NCBI GenBank assembly: GCA_964620645.1
Contig: CAZUHU010000001.1
Coordinates: 1 to 64,000 of the forward strand
Length of the DNA stretch: 64,000 bases
Reading direction: 5' to 3'
Source: Bog-950 sp964620645
GTDB taxonomy: Bacteria > Bacteroidota > Bacteroidia > Chitinophagales > LD1
Numbering within the stretch: position 1 is the stretch's first letter; each line of letters starts with the position of its first letter. Positions 33,515-43,449 of the stretch are shown here, piece by piece. A model generated the notes under the pieces. That model did no database searches and was not told the DNA's origin. It saw only the letters and a list, made by a program, of their open reading frames with translations. Both the position numbers and the translations under genes were made by a program.

Positions 33515-36500
33515 ATGGCGTTCAAAAAAGAAAACAAACAGCGCTCCGACTTCAACAAGATAACCATCATGCTGGCTTCGCCTGATGCTATCCTGTCTCG
33601 TAGCAACGGAGAAATTAAAAAACCCGAAACCATTAACTACCGTACTTACAAACCCGAAATGGAAGGTTTGTTCTGCGAGCGTGTGTTCGGGCCAACAAAA
33701 GATTATGAATGTTACTGCGGCAAGTACAAGCGTATCCGTTACAAGGGTATTGTGTGCGACCGTTGCGGTGTGGAAGTTACCGAGAAGAAGGTACGCCGCG
33801 AGCGCATGGGCCACATTAAGCTTACTGTGCCTGTAGTGCACATTTGGTACTTCAAGAGCCTGCCAAACAAAATCGGTTACCTGTTAGGGGTAAGCTCCAA
33901 AAAACTGGAGAGCATTGTTTACTACGAAAAATACGTGGTAATACAGCCCGGTAAAGCTGCTAACGAAATAACCGTACTAACGGAAAAAGGTGAAGAGCGC
34001 AAAAAGCTTAACTACCTGGACCTGTTAAGCGAAGAAGAATACCTGTCAGTATTTGAAAACGATGAGTTGAAGAACAACTACATGTTGGAAGATACCGATC
34101 CAAATAAATTTATTGCCAAGATGGGCGCCGAAGCCATTAAGGAATTGCTCAGCCGCATTAACCTTGATGAATTAAGCTACCAGTTGCGTCATGATGCTGC
34201 TAACGAAACATCGCGCCAGCGTAAATCAGAAGCCCTTAAGCGTTTGAGCGTGGTAGAAGCCTTCCGTGGCGGTAACCAGCATATTGAAAACAAGCCTGAG
34301 TGGATGGTTATTCAATACCTGCCGGTTATACCACCTGAGTTACGTCCGTTAGTGCCATTAGATGGTGGCCGTTTCGCCTCGTCTGATTTGAACGACTTAT
34401 ACCGTCGCGTTATCATCCGTAACAACCGTTTGAAGCGCCTGGTAGAAATCAAAGCGCCGGAAGTAATTCTGCGTAACGAGAAGCGTATGTTACAGGAAGC
34501 TATCGACAGCCTGTTCGATAACAGCCGTAAATCAAATGCTGTTAAAGCCGAAGGTGGCCGTCAATTGAAATCGCTTTCTGATGTATTGAAAGGTAAGCAA
34601 GGCCGTTTCCGTCAGAACCTGTTAGGTAAACGTGTTGACTACTCTGGTCGTTCGGTTATCGTAGTAGGCCCTGAATTAAAGCTGCACGAGTGCGGTTTAC
34701 CTAAGGATATGGCTGCGGAGTTATTTAAGCCATTTATTATCCGTAAGCTTATTGAAAGAGGTATAGTTAAAACCGTAAAGAGCGCTAAGAAATTAGTGGA
34801 CAAGAAAGAGCCGGTTATTTGGGATATTTTGGAAAACGTATTGAAAGGACACCCTGTTCTGTTGAACCGTGCTCCAACCCTTCACCGTTTATCTATCCAG
34901 GCATTCTTACCTAAACTTATCGAAGGTAAGGCTATACAACTTCACCCGCTGGTTTGTACGGCTTTCAACGCCGACTTTGACGGTGACCAGATGGCCGTGC
35001 ACGTGCCGCTTAGCAACGCTTCTATTCTTGAAGCGCAAATGCTAATGCTTGCATCGCACAACATTTTGAACCCGCAAAACGGTACGCCAATCACCCTTCC
35101 TTCACAGGACATGGTGTTGGGCTTATACTACATGACCAAAGAAAAGCGCAGCACTGAAACTGAAAAAGTAAAAGGCCAGGGCCTTGCTTTCTACGGTGCT
35201 GAAGAAGCTATAATTGCCCTTAACGAAGGCAAAGTTGAACTGCACACTGTTGTAAAATGCCGCGTGCGCGTTAAAGAAAACGGCAAAATGGTTTACCGTG
35301 TAATTGAAACCACTGTAGGCCGCGTAATCTTTAACCAGGTAGTACCTGAAAACGTAGGCTTCGTAAACAAAATGTTAGGCAAGAAAACGCTGAAAGATGT
35401 TATCGGCTCTATCCTTGCTGAAACCGACATACCAACTACTTCTAAATTCCTTGATGACATCAAGAAACTTGGATTCTTCTACTCCTTTAAAGGTGGCTTG
35501 AGCTTTAACCTGCGTGATGTGGTTACACCAAGCAACAAAGAGAAGCTGGTTGAAGAAGCACAACAGAAGGTAGATGAAATTTACGATAGCTACCAGATGG
35601 GCTTTATTACCGATAAAGAACGCTTTAACCAGGTAGTGGATATTTGGACTGCAACCGATAACCGCCTTACTAACCAGTTGATGAAGCAGATCAGCGAAGA
35701 CAAACAGGGTTTCAACTCTATCTTCATGATGCTTGACTCAGGTGCGAGGGGTTCTAAACAGCAGATCAAGCAGTTGTCAGGTATGAGGGGTCTTATGGCC
35801 AAGCCTCGTAAATCAGGCTCTACAGGTTCTGAGGTTATCGAAAACCCTATCCTTGCGAACTTTAAAGAAGGTCTTTCGGTATTGGAATACTTCATCTCTA
35901 CTCACGGTGCGCGTAAAGGTCTTTCCGATACGGCTCTTAAAACAGCGGATGCCGGTTACCTTACCCGTCGTTTAGTTGACGTTGCACAGGATGTTGTTAT
36001 TACTGAGGAAGATTGCGGAACACTTCGTGGTATCGCTATCTCTGCTCTGAAAGACAATGAGGATATCGTTGAACCATTGTTCGACCGTATCCTGGGCCGC
36101 ACTTCGTTAAACGATGTTTACCATCCTGAAACGGATGAACTGTTGGCAAGCGCCGGACAGGACATTATGGAAGATGTTGCCAAGCGCATTGAAGCTTCAG
36201 GTATTGAAACTATAGAAATACGTTCGGTATTAACCTGCGAAAGCCGCAAAGGTGTTTGCGTTAAGTGTTACGGCCGTAACCTGGCAACTAACCGCTTAGC
36301 TGAAACTGGTGATGCAGTAGGTATTATCGCTGCACAATCAATCGGTGAACCGGGTACCCAGCTTACACTTCGTACCTTCCACGTGGGTGGTATCGCCAGC
36401 TTAGGTACATCTGAATCTCAGATCTCTGCCCGCTTTGATGGCGTTATCCAGTTCGACGGTGTGCGTGTAACGCATGCAATTGACGAGAACGGTGAGAAGA

Positions 36501-37849
36501 TAAATATCGTTATCGGCCGTACCGGTGAATTACGTATTGTGAAAGAAGACAACGCTGACAAGGTGTTGATCTCTTACCACATACCTTACGGTTCGCAGAT
36601 AGTTGTAAAAGATGGCAAACACGTTAAAAAGGGCGACCTTATCTGTAAGTGGGATCCATATAACAACGTTATTATCAGCGAACACAACGGTAAAGCGAAG
36701 TTCGAGCACATCATTGAGAACATTACCTTCCGCGATGAGATGGATGAACAAACCGGCCACCGCGAGAAAGTGATCATCGAATCAAAAGACAAAACCAAGA
36801 TTCCTTCAATCGTTATTGAACACGGCAAAGACGGCAAGGTATACAACCTGCCTGTAGGCGCCCACATCAATATCGAAAACGGAGAAGAAGTTAAACACGG
36901 TCAAATCATCGCCAAAATACCGAGAGTAATGGGTAAGGTGAAGGATATCACCGGTGGTCTTCCTCGTGTAACGGAATTGTTTGAAGCGCGTAACCCAAGC
37001 AACCCTGCTACGGTTTCTGAAATTGACGGTGTAGTTCGTTTCGGAGGCGTTAAGCGTGGTAACCGCGAGGTAATTGTAGAAAGCCGCGAAGGCGATATCC
37101 GCAAGTACCTGGTGCCGCTAAGCCGTCACATATTAGTACAGGAGCAGGACTTTGTTCGCGCAGGCACACCACTTTCTGATGGTGCTGTAACTCCAACAGA
37201 TATTCTGGCTATTAAAGGGCCATTCGCCGTTCAGGAATACTTAGTGAACGAAATTCAGGAAGTATACCGTTTACAGGGTATCAAAATCAACGATAAGCAC
37301 ATTGAGGTGATCGTTCGCCAAATGATGAGCAAGATGGTTGTGGATGATCCGGGTGATACTATGTTCCTTGAAGGTGAAGCCGTTGATAAGTTTGACCTGT
37401 TAGAAGATAACGATGAGATTTTTGATAAGAAGGTAATTACTGATGCCGGCGAAAGCGAAAACATGCGCGCAGGCCAGATAGCCACCCTTCGTCAGATCCG
37501 CGAAGAGAATTCTATTCTTAAGCGCGCTGATAAGAAGTTGCTTGAATACCGCGATGCCATACCTGCAACTGCATCTCCGCAATTAAAAGGTATTACCCGC
37601 GCTTCATTGGCTACTCACTCATGGATCTCTGCTGCTTCGTTCCAGGAAACTACCAAGGTGTTAAGCACTGCATCAATCTCTGCCAAGCAGGATTACCTGC
37701 AAGGTTTGAAGGAGAACGTAATTGTTGGTCACCGCATACCGGCAGGTACCGGCTTACGCAAGTTCAAAGAGATTATCGTAACCAACAAAGAGGACCTCGA
37801 AAAAACCGAAAAGAAAGTAGAAACCGGTGGAGTAGAGTTAATCGGATAA
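33515..37849 (+). CDS. rpoC: DNA-directed RNA polymerase beta' subunit
   Basis: At 1444 residues this is the full-length beta' subunit. The first zinc module is near residue 66 (CYCGKYKRIRYKGIVCDRCG), the catalytic NADFDGDQMAVHVPL loop near 485 holds the Mg ions, and the second zinc site (CESRKGVCVKCYGRN) is near 908. The trigger loop region lies around 890-970 (SIGEPGTQLTLRTFHVGG). The usual partner rpoB is not upstream; the cupin gene is, on the opposite strand. A dedicated promoter is at 33352-33381 and a strong terminator follows. Confidence 0.98.
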   Translation: MAFKKENKQRSDFNKITIMLASPDAILSRSNGEIKKPETINYRTYKPEMEGLFCERVFGPTKDYECYCGKYKRIRYKGIVCDRCGVEVTEKKVRRERMGHIKLTVPVVHIWYFKSLPNKIGYLLGVSSKKLESIVYYEKYVVIQPGKAANEITVLTEKGEERKKLNYLDLLSEEEYLSVFENDELKNNYMLEDTDPNKFIAKMGAEAIKELLSRINLDELSYQLRHDAANETSRQRKSEALKRLSVVEAFRGGNQHIENKPEWMVIQYLPVIPPELRPLVPLDGGRFASSDLNDLYRRVIIRNNRLKRLVEIKAPEVILRNEKRMLQEAIDSLFDNSRKSNAVKAEGGRQLKSLSDVLKGKQGRFRQNLLGKRVDYSGRSVIVVGPELKLHECGLPKDMAAELFKPFIIRKLIERGIVKTVKSAKKLVDKKEPVIWDILENVLKGHPVLLNRAPTLHRLSIQAFLPKLIEGKAIQLHPLVCTAFNADFDGDQMAVHVPLSNASILEAQMLMLASHNILNPQNGTPITLPSQDMVLGLYYMTKEKRSTETEKVKGQGLAFYGAEEAIIALNEGKVELHTVVKCRVRVKENGKMVYRVIETTVGRVIFNQVVPENVGFVNKMLGKKTLKDVIGSILAETDIPTTSKFLDDIKKLGFFYSFKGGLSFNLRDVVTPSNKEKLVEEAQQKVDEIYDSYQMGFITDKERFNQVVDIWTATDNRLTNQLMKQISEDKQGFNSIFMMLDSGARGSKQQIKQLSGMRGLMAKPRKSGSTGSEVIENPILANFKEGLSVLEYFISTHGARKGLSDTALKTADAGYLTRRLVDVAQDVVITEEDCGTLRGIAISALKDNEDIVEPLFDRILGRTSLNDVYHPETDELLASAGQDIMEDVAKRIEASGIETIEIRSVLTCESRKGVCVKCYGRNLATNRLAETGDAVGIIAAQSIGEPGTQLTLRTFHVGGIASLGTSESQISARFDGVIQFDGVRVTHAIDENGEKINIVIGRTGELRIVKEDNADKVLISYHIPYGSQIVVKDGKHVKKGDLICKWDPYNNVIISEHNGKAKFEHIIENITFRDEMDEQTGHREKVIIESKDKTKIPSIVIEHGKDGKVYNLPVGAHINIENGEEVKHGQIIAKIPRVMGKVKDITGGLPRVTELFEARNPSNPATVSEIDGVVRFGGVKRGNREVIVESREGDIRKYLVPLSRHILVQEQDFVRAGTPLSDGAVTPTDILAIKGPFAVQEYLVNEIQEVYRLQGIKINDKHIEVIVRQMMSKMVVDDPGDTMFLEGEAVDKFDLLEDNDEIFDKKVITDAGESENMRAGQIATLRQIREENSILKRADKKLLEYRDAIPATASPQLKGITRASLATHSWISAASFQETTKVLSTASISAKQDYLQGLKENVIVGHRIPAGTGLRKFKEIIVTNKEDLEKTEKKVETGGVELIG

Positions 37850-37895
37850 AATACATCAAGTGTCATGCTAAGCCAGCCGAAGCATGATTACAGTA

Positions 37896-37933
37896 AAAAC
37901 AAAAAGCCTCGCAATTGCGGGGCTTTTTGTTTT
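37896..37933 (+). terminator. intrinsic terminator of rpoC
   Basis: AAAACAAAAAGCC pairs with GGCTTTTTGTTTT around a GC-rich stem (TCGCAATTGCGG), 46 bases after the rpoC stop. The T-run is on the plus strand, and the symmetric A-run could stop transcription from the other side too. Confidence 0.9.
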
Positions 37934-38110
37934 AGTTACGCCCTCCTCTACCCATAGCGCTATCTTTTGATTGTGTTGCATAGCAATTAGTTGCCGGCAA
38001 TATATTTACTGTTAAAGTATTCGCAACAATAGGCGTACGGGTCAACCGTTATTGTTAGTGTCAATAAAAGTGTTTGAAAATGCTTTTTACTCTCCTTATT
38101 ATAGCAGTAT

Positions 38111-38539
38111 ATGATAACAGTATCAGCAAGTGTAGAAATCAATAAACCCGTTTCTGAAGTATTTGTCATGGCATCCGACCCCTATAACCAGGCAAAGTGG
38201 AACCATCACGAAGGGTTAAGCGATATAAAAAAACTTACTGCAGGTCCGCTGGGGGCGGGTTCGCGTTTCAGTGCAACATCCAATGATGCAGGCGAAATTG
38301 AAGTAGAATATTTGCAGGTTGAAAAGGATAAATCATTCGCACAAGCACTCGACACCAAGTTTGGTAAAATCATACACCGGGCAGAATTTTCGAAAACAAA
38401 AGCGGGTACATTGCTTAAGCACTCATTAACCATTGAACCCAAGGGCATGTATAAATTAATGGGAGGTGTAATTAAAGGTGTTGCGCATAAAAGGCTTGAG
38501 CATCTGGGAACTTTGCTTAAAGAATATCTGGAGGGTTAA
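38111..38539 (+). CDS. SRPBCC-family protein
   Basis: A 142-residue helix-grip protein: SASVEINKPVSEVFVMASDPYNQAKWN at the N-terminus, central strands with GSRFSATSNDAGEIEVEYLQ, and the C-terminal helix GVIKGVAHKRLEHLGTLLKEYLEG. Close relatives are often called polyketide cyclase/dehydrase or lipid-transport proteins, without proof of activity. It begins about 175 bases after the rpoC terminator and converges with the TonB receptor gene, with 3 bases between stops. Confidence 0.85.
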   Translation: MITVSASVEINKPVSEVFVMASDPYNQAKWNHHEGLSDIKKLTAGPLGAGSRFSATSNDAGEIEVEYLQVEKDKSFAQALDTKFGKIIHRAEFSKTKAGTLLKHSLTIEPKGMYKLMGGVIKGVAHKRLEHLGTLLKEYLEG

Positions 38540-38542
38540 TCC

Positions 38543-40816
38543 CTATTCGCCTGCCGCTTGTTTGGCAGTAGCCGAAAACAGGGTCCAGCGCAGGCCTATA
38601 AAACCCTTAATGCCCTGCACGGGTGCATAATTATAGCTGGGGTCAAAGGTATAGCCGTTAGGGTTATTCTCGGCAATGTGTTTATCAAATGGGTCAAATG
38701 CACGAAGGATAGGGTCCTTAGGCAAAAAGTTTAATACGTTTTTAATCCCTGCATACAGCTCAAAGTTTTTAGGCAGTATTTTGGTAAGCTGTATGGTCAT
38801 CAGGCAATAAGTGGGCGATTTTTCAGGGCGGTAATCATTAGGCACCACAGGTAGATGCATAGGCCCGTTAATGCGGCCGGTCCAGTCAATAGTCAATCCT
38901 ATTTTGCGGATGTTGTAACTAACCGTGTAGTTAGCAGAGAACTGCGGCGCAAACAACTGCGGCAGGTGTTGCATTACCCCGTTTGTGTCACGCTGCATAC
39001 GGAACACATCCATCCACGTAAAACCGGTGCTGATGTGTAGCCCGTTCGTAAACGAAAAATTAAGGGTAGTGCTTGCTCCGCGCGATGTTGCATAACCATT
39101 CAGGTTATCGTAAATAATTTTTTGGGGGTCGCTTAAAAAATCAGCCACTATCTGGTTGCTAAAGTAGGTGTAAAACAAACTCACATCCAGGTCAACAAAG
39201 CCATGGGCATGGTTAATATAGCCGTTGTAGTTAAGGTTGCCGTTCCAGCTGCGTTCGGGTTTAAGGGCGCTGCTTATTACTACTTCGCGTGCGCCGGTTA
39301 AGGCAGCATGGTCTTCAGTAAAAATATTCACCACGCGGTAACCGCTGCCACCCGTTAAGCGTAGCGTATGATTCTTGTGTGGCGAAAACTTAAAGCTTAA
39401 ACGTGGTGTAAAAATATGACCATGTGTGCTGTTATAATCGTAGCGTGCACCGGTAAGCAGGGTAAACTTCGGGTGTATGCGAAACTCAGCCTGTGCAAAC
39501 ACACCGGGCAAGTAGCTGAAGGAGGGTTTATTCTTCCTGTTGGCAGAATCTCCTTGCATTGTTGCCACCGAATTATCATCATAATACATAAAGCGGAAAG
39601 GAAGGCCACTTAAGAGGCTCACCACCTTCCATTCTTTGTCCCATACCAATTGCGCAAACACTGTATGCTGTTGCGCCAGGTATTTCACCTTTCCGTAATA
39701 ACTATCCTGGTAATGATAGTTATAGCTATAGTCTAAACGTATATTCTCCCTGCCTGTAGGCAAGCCAACCGAACCGAAAGCTTCTACGCGCTGGGTAAAT
39801 ATACTCTCGCCGTATATGCTGTCTGATCCGCGCCAGCGTGTATTCCATTGCATTTCGCCGCCCCAGCGGTTTTCATAAACATATCTCCATGCCAGCGAGG
39901 CCGTCTTATCATTCTTCTGCCGTATATCCCACTTATTGAAAACAGAAAAACGGTTTTGCTGGGTAACATCTGTAAAATTATCCTTATTAATGTCCTTCGG
40001 TATCCAGTAGTTAAAGTAATTAACGCCTAACAGCGAATTAGCGCGGCCGGCTTTCCATTTGGCCGATACATCTGCATTAAACTCACCCACAGTAGTGCCA
40101 CTTATATCCGCCTTAAACAAAGGCGATGAAATGGCATCTCTTGTGATCACATTAACCAGGCCTGCCACCGCCTCGCTACCGTATAAAGTGGATGCAGGCC
40201 CTTTTACCACTTCCACACGCTTAACCATGCTGCTGGGTATGCCGTGCAAGCCATACACACTGCTTAGTGCCGATACTATGGGCATACCGTCTATCAGTAT
40301 CATGGTATAAGGCCCTTCCAGGCCGTTTATATGTATATCGCCTGTGTTGCACACATTGCAGTTTAACTGTGGCTGCACACCCGTTATCATATTCATCGAT
40401 TCAAACAGGGATGGGGTTGGATTCTTCTTAAATAAGGCTGCCGTGTAAACTTCCACCGGTATGGGCGATTCCATTTTGCTCATAGCGCGCATTGTGCCCG
40501 AAACCACTACCTCGCTCAGCTTCCCTCCAGATGGGCGCAACGCTACATCATACACTGCCTTGCCCTTGCTCAACACAAGGGTATCGCTTTTATAACCTAT
40601 GGATGAAATAATGATGCTGGCTGTACCGGCAGGCAGCTGTAATTTAAACTGCCCTGCTTCATCAGTAGTAGTTCCCGTTGTGGTATTGCTTACCACTACA
40701 TTGGCAAAGGGCACTGCCTCCTTCGTATCGGCATCACTCACTCTTCCGCTGATGCTGCTCTGTGCCTGCACCAAGCCATTTATAAGCAGTAAGAGGAGGA
40801 AGAATTTTGTTTTCAT
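38543..40816 (-). CDS. TonB-dependent receptor coupled to the Nramp transporter
   Basis: A 757-residue receptor with a signal peptide (KFFLLLLLINGLVQAQ), a carboxypeptidase-regulatory-like domain (22-95), a plug domain (105-235) and a C-terminal barrel. Within the plug, residues 153-156 form Cys-Asn-Val-Cys in LNCNVCNTGDIHINGLEGPY, followed by ILIDGMPI; this cysteine pair occurs in a subgroup of Bacteroidota receptors often placed near metal genes. The ATG at 40816 overlaps the Nramp stop by one base (TAATG). It probably brings a metal ion or chelate across the outer membrane. Confidence 0.9.
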   Translation of the reverse strand: MKTKFFLLLLLINGLVQAQSSISGRVSDADTKEAVPFANVVVSNTTTGTTTDEAGQFKLQLPAGTASIIISSIGYKSDTLVLSKGKAVYDVALRPSGGKLSEVVVSGTMRAMSKMESPIPVEVYTAALFKKNPTPSLFESMNMITGVQPQLNCNVCNTGDIHINGLEGPYTMILIDGMPIVSALSSVYGLHGIPSSMVKRVEVVKGPASTLYGSEAVAGLVNVITRDAISSPLFKADISGTTVGEFNADVSAKWKAGRANSLLGVNYFNYWIPKDINKDNFTDVTQQNRFSVFNKWDIRQKNDKTASLAWRYVYENRWGGEMQWNTRWRGSDSIYGESIFTQRVEAFGSVGLPTGRENIRLDYSYNYHYQDSYYGKVKYLAQQHTVFAQLVWDKEWKVVSLLSGLPFRFMYYDDNSVATMQGDSANRKNKPSFSYLPGVFAQAEFRIHPKFTLLTGARYDYNSTHGHIFTPRLSFKFSPHKNHTLRLTGGSGYRVVNIFTEDHAALTGAREVVISSALKPERSWNGNLNYNGYINHAHGFVDLDVSLFYTYFSNQIVADFLSDPQKIIYDNLNGYATSRGASTTLNFSFTNGLHISTGFTWMDVFRMQRDTNGVMQHLPQLFAPQFSANYTVSYNIRKIGLTIDWTGRINGPMHLPVVPNDYRPEKSPTYCLMTIQLTKILPKNFELYAGIKNVLNFLPKDPILRAFDPFDKHIAENNPNGYTFDPSYNYAPVQGIKGFIGLRWTLFSATAKQAAGE

Positions 40817-42681
40817 TATACTAACAGCACTGCACATTTAACCGTATGCCGCACTTCCGCTATCGTTTCACCTAAAATAAAATCCATTATACCCCGGTGG
40901 CCATGCTTGGCTATAACCAAAAGCTGTGCATCTATTTCTTCAACCACTTTAGGAATTTGTTTGCTGGGTACACCAAAGCCCAGTTTTGCTTTAGCCTTAT
41001 AACCCTGCTCGTGCAACTTCAGCACATAGTTCATCAGTTCCTTGCTGTCCTCATCTGTTTCAAAATCTTTAATATCTTCTCCTATCGAGCGGGCGCCCGC
41101 AGTTTCTACAATATGTATCAGGTAAAACTCCGTGTCCTTGGTGCCCTGGGCCACAGCTTCCGTTATTGCCCGCACATCGTGGCCGCTAAAGTCAATACAT
41201 ACTGCTATGCGCTGGTATTGCTTGCTTTGTAAAGCAGGCAACTCCTCCGCCCTACCGTGAGGCACCTTGGTTTGCTTTAGCAGCTTTTTACCGGTAAGCG
41301 CACAATACACTATGTATAACAGAAACAGCGCCACCACCACTACAACCGGCAGAATAATAAAGTTGAATATCCAGATGTGATTCGCCAAATCAACGCGCCA
41401 TTCACTTAAGGTGTCAATGGTCAGCTTCACATTTAAGCCAAGTATTATCACAGCGGAAATCCAGGCAAGTATTTTTATTGAAGGCTTAATGGCAAACTCT
41501 CCCATGCGCTCTTTATCACTTACAAATTGTATAAGCGGAATAACAGCAAAGCCCAGTTGCAGGCTCAATATCACTTGCGAAAACAACAGCATCGCATCTA
41601 CTTTCGATTCGCCCAGGTAATAAATAACCAAAGCAGCCGGCACAACGGCTATCAAACGCGTAATCAACCGGCGCAGCCAAGGGGCAATACGAAGGTCAAG
41701 GTAACCTTCCATAATAATCTGCCCGGCAAGGGTACCTGTTATGGTTGAGCTCTGCCCTGATGCAATAAGGGCCACCGCAAAAAGTATGGGGGCAAGGTAT
41801 TCGCCAAGTAAAGGTTGTAACATACTGTGCGCGCCCTCTATGCTTGTAACCTCGTGGTGGCCGCTATGGAAAAACACTGCAGCCGAAAGGATAAGAATGG
41901 AAGCGTTTACAAAAAAGGCAAGGTTAAGTGCCAGGGCGGAATCAAAAAAGTTATAGCGTATCGCCTCTTTTAATCCTTCGCTGGTACGTTTAACGGAGCG
42001 TGTTTGCACCAAGGCGGAGTGAAGGTACAGGTTGTGCGGCATTACTGTTGCACCTAATATGGCAATAGCTATATATAGGGCATCGCCGGAAAGTTCACTG
42101 GGTATAAAGCCGGTGGCTACATCGCCTATAGCCGGTTTGGCAAAAAACAGCTCCACAAAAAATGAAGCGCCTATAATAAATACCAGCGCGAAGATAAAAG
42201 CTTCCATATACCGCATGCCGCGGCTTTGTAAAAACAAAATGATAAAGGTGTCCAGCACGGCCAGCGATACCCCCCATATCAGCGGCAAGCCGAAAAGAAG
42301 TTTAAGGCCAATTGCCATACCCAGTACCTCCGCTAAGTCGCAGGCGGCAATGGCAATTTCAGCCAACACCCACAGGGGTATATTAATAACAGGCGGATAA
42401 ATTTCGCGCGAAGCCTGCGCCAGATCCTTACCCGCTACTAAACCAAGCCGCGCACTTAACGACTGCAGCAATTGGGCTATCAGGTTGCTCATCAGCAGCA
42501 CCCATATCAACTTATAGCCAAAACGGCTGCCGCCGGCAATGTCGCTGGCCCAGTTACCGGGGTCCATATAACCCACCGCCACCATAAAGGCAGGGCCCAC
42601 AAAAAGCAAAAACCTCCTGAACCCGGTCTTGGTTCCCGTAGTATCTATACTTCCGTGAACTTCCTGTAGTGACTTTTGCAT
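40816..42681 (-). CDS. mntH: Nramp metal transporter fused to a UspA domain
   Basis: A 621-residue protein. The Nramp part (residues 25-455) shows the metal-binding motifs DPGNW (40-44) and VMPHNLYLHSALV, and about eleven helices; it should be a proton-linked Mn2+/Fe2+ importer. A linker with LLKQTKVPHG leads to a universal-stress-protein domain (about 480-621: RIAVCIDFSGHDVRAITEAV to FILGETIAEVRHTVKCAVLL) with the G-x2-G-x9-G-like nucleotide loop altered to KHGHRGIMDFILGETIAEV. Its promoter carries a palindrome; a DtxR-type regulator lies 1.3 kb away. Confidence 0.93.
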   Translation of the reverse strand: MQKSLQEVHGSIDTTGTKTGFRRFLLFVGPAFMVAVGYMDPGNWASDIAGGSRFGYKLIWVLLMSNLIAQLLQSLSARLGLVAGKDLAQASREIYPPVINIPLWVLAEIAIAACDLAEVLGMAIGLKLLFGLPLIWGVSLAVLDTFIILFLQSRGMRYMEAFIFALVFIIGASFFVELFFAKPAIGDVATGFIPSELSGDALYIAIAILGATVMPHNLYLHSALVQTRSVKRTSEGLKEAIRYNFFDSALALNLAFFVNASILILSAAVFFHSGHHEVTSIEGAHSMLQPLLGEYLAPILFAVALIASGQSSTITGTLAGQIIMEGYLDLRIAPWLRRLITRLIAVVPAALVIYYLGESKVDAMLLFSQVILSLQLGFAVIPLIQFVSDKERMGEFAIKPSIKILAWISAVIILGLNVKLTIDTLSEWRVDLANHIWIFNFIILPVVVVVALFLLYIVYCALTGKKLLKQTKVPHGRAEELPALQSKQYQRIAVCIDFSGHDVRAITEAVAQGTKDTEFYLIHIVETAGARSIGEDIKDFETDEDSKELMNYVLKLHEQGYKAKAKLGFGVPSKQIPKVVEEIDAQLLVIAKHGHRGIMDFILGETIAEVRHTVKCAVLLV

Positions 42682-42694
42682 AGGTAAAGCTAAA

Positions 42695-42712
42695 TTTTAG
42701 ACAAATCTAAAA
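42695..42712 (-). promoter_or_regulatory. palindromic operator over the Nramp -7 box
   Basis: TTTTAGA-CAAA-TCTAAAA is a perfect 7-base inverted repeat with a 4-base spacer. On the minus strand it contains TAGATTTG (42709-42702), an exact TAnnTTTG box, 20 bases before the Nramp ATG. No TTG was found at the -33 distance. The site resembles a metal-responsive repressor site, and the DtxR-family gene at 43941 is the closest candidate. Confidence 0.7.
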
Positions 42713-42765
42713 ATGATTTTTGATAAGACTAAATTTATTTAACTTTTTTTCATTTGCTTTGGCTA

Positions 42766-43449
42766 ATGGGATACAGAAATGCTTTTCTGCTCGTCTTTTT
42801 TACCTTAATCAACAGTTCATTTATGAGCCACGCAAAATATACGATGTTATGCCTTGGTGATTCTTATACCATAGGCGAATCTGTAGCTGAAAACGAGCGC
42901 TTTGCAGAACAGGCGGTGCAAATGCTTCTGCAAGGGGGCGTTACCTTTAAGCAACCAGAGATTATTGCCAAAACCGGCTGGACCACCGATGAATTAGCTG
43001 CTGCTATTGAGGAAAGAGGGATAAAGCAAAAATTTGACTTTGTAACCTTGCTGATAGGTGTAAACAATCAGTACCGTGGGCGCGACCTTGAAAATTACCG
43101 TGCTGAATTTAAAGGCCTGTTGGAAACCGCCATACAGTATGCCGGTGGAAACAGTAAGCACGTAATCGTAATTTCCATACCCGACTGGGGCGCCACCCCC
43201 TTTGTATCACAGGACCCTAAGCATCGAAGCTCAGCTCAAATTGCTGCCGAAATTGATGCCTTTAATGCGATTGGTAAGGAGGAAGCCGTTAAGGCTCATG
43301 CACATTTTATAGATATCACGCCTCATTCACGCAAGACAATTGACGACCCCGGGCTGGTGGCTAACGATGGACTGCACCCTTCCGGCAAAATGTATTCGCA
43401 TTGGGCAACAGAGTTAAGTAATCTGATAACGAAAATAGTTCAGCATTAA
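42766..43449 (+). CDS. SGNH/GDSL hydrolase, exported
   Basis: A 227-residue protein with a signal peptide (AFLLVFFTLINSSFMSHA) and the four SGNH blocks: LGDSYTIGE with the catalytic Ser, a Gly in GWTTDEL, LLIGVNNQYRG with the Asn, and DGLHPSG with Asp and His. An esterase or lipase-like activity on acyl or acetyl groups is expected. The start is taken as the ATG at 42766; a TTG at 42754 is less likely. It is divergent from mntH and its stop overlaps the GNAT gene (TAATG). Confidence 0.9.
   Translation: MGYRNAFLLVFFTLINSSFMSHAKYTMLCLGDSYTIGESVAENERFAEQAVQMLLQGGVTFKQPEIIAKTGWTTDELAAAIEERGIKQKFDFVTLLIGVNNQYRGRDLENYRAEFKGLLETAIQYAGGNSKHVIVISIPDWGATPFVSQDPKHRSSAQIAAEIDAFNAIGKEEAVKAHAHFIDITPHSRKTIDDPGLVANDGLHPSGKMYSHWATELSNLITKIVQH

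Noticed and set aside
33418..33600. Long plus-strand frame beginning in the rpoC leader
   Set aside because: It runs out of frame through the rpoC start and shows no protein character.
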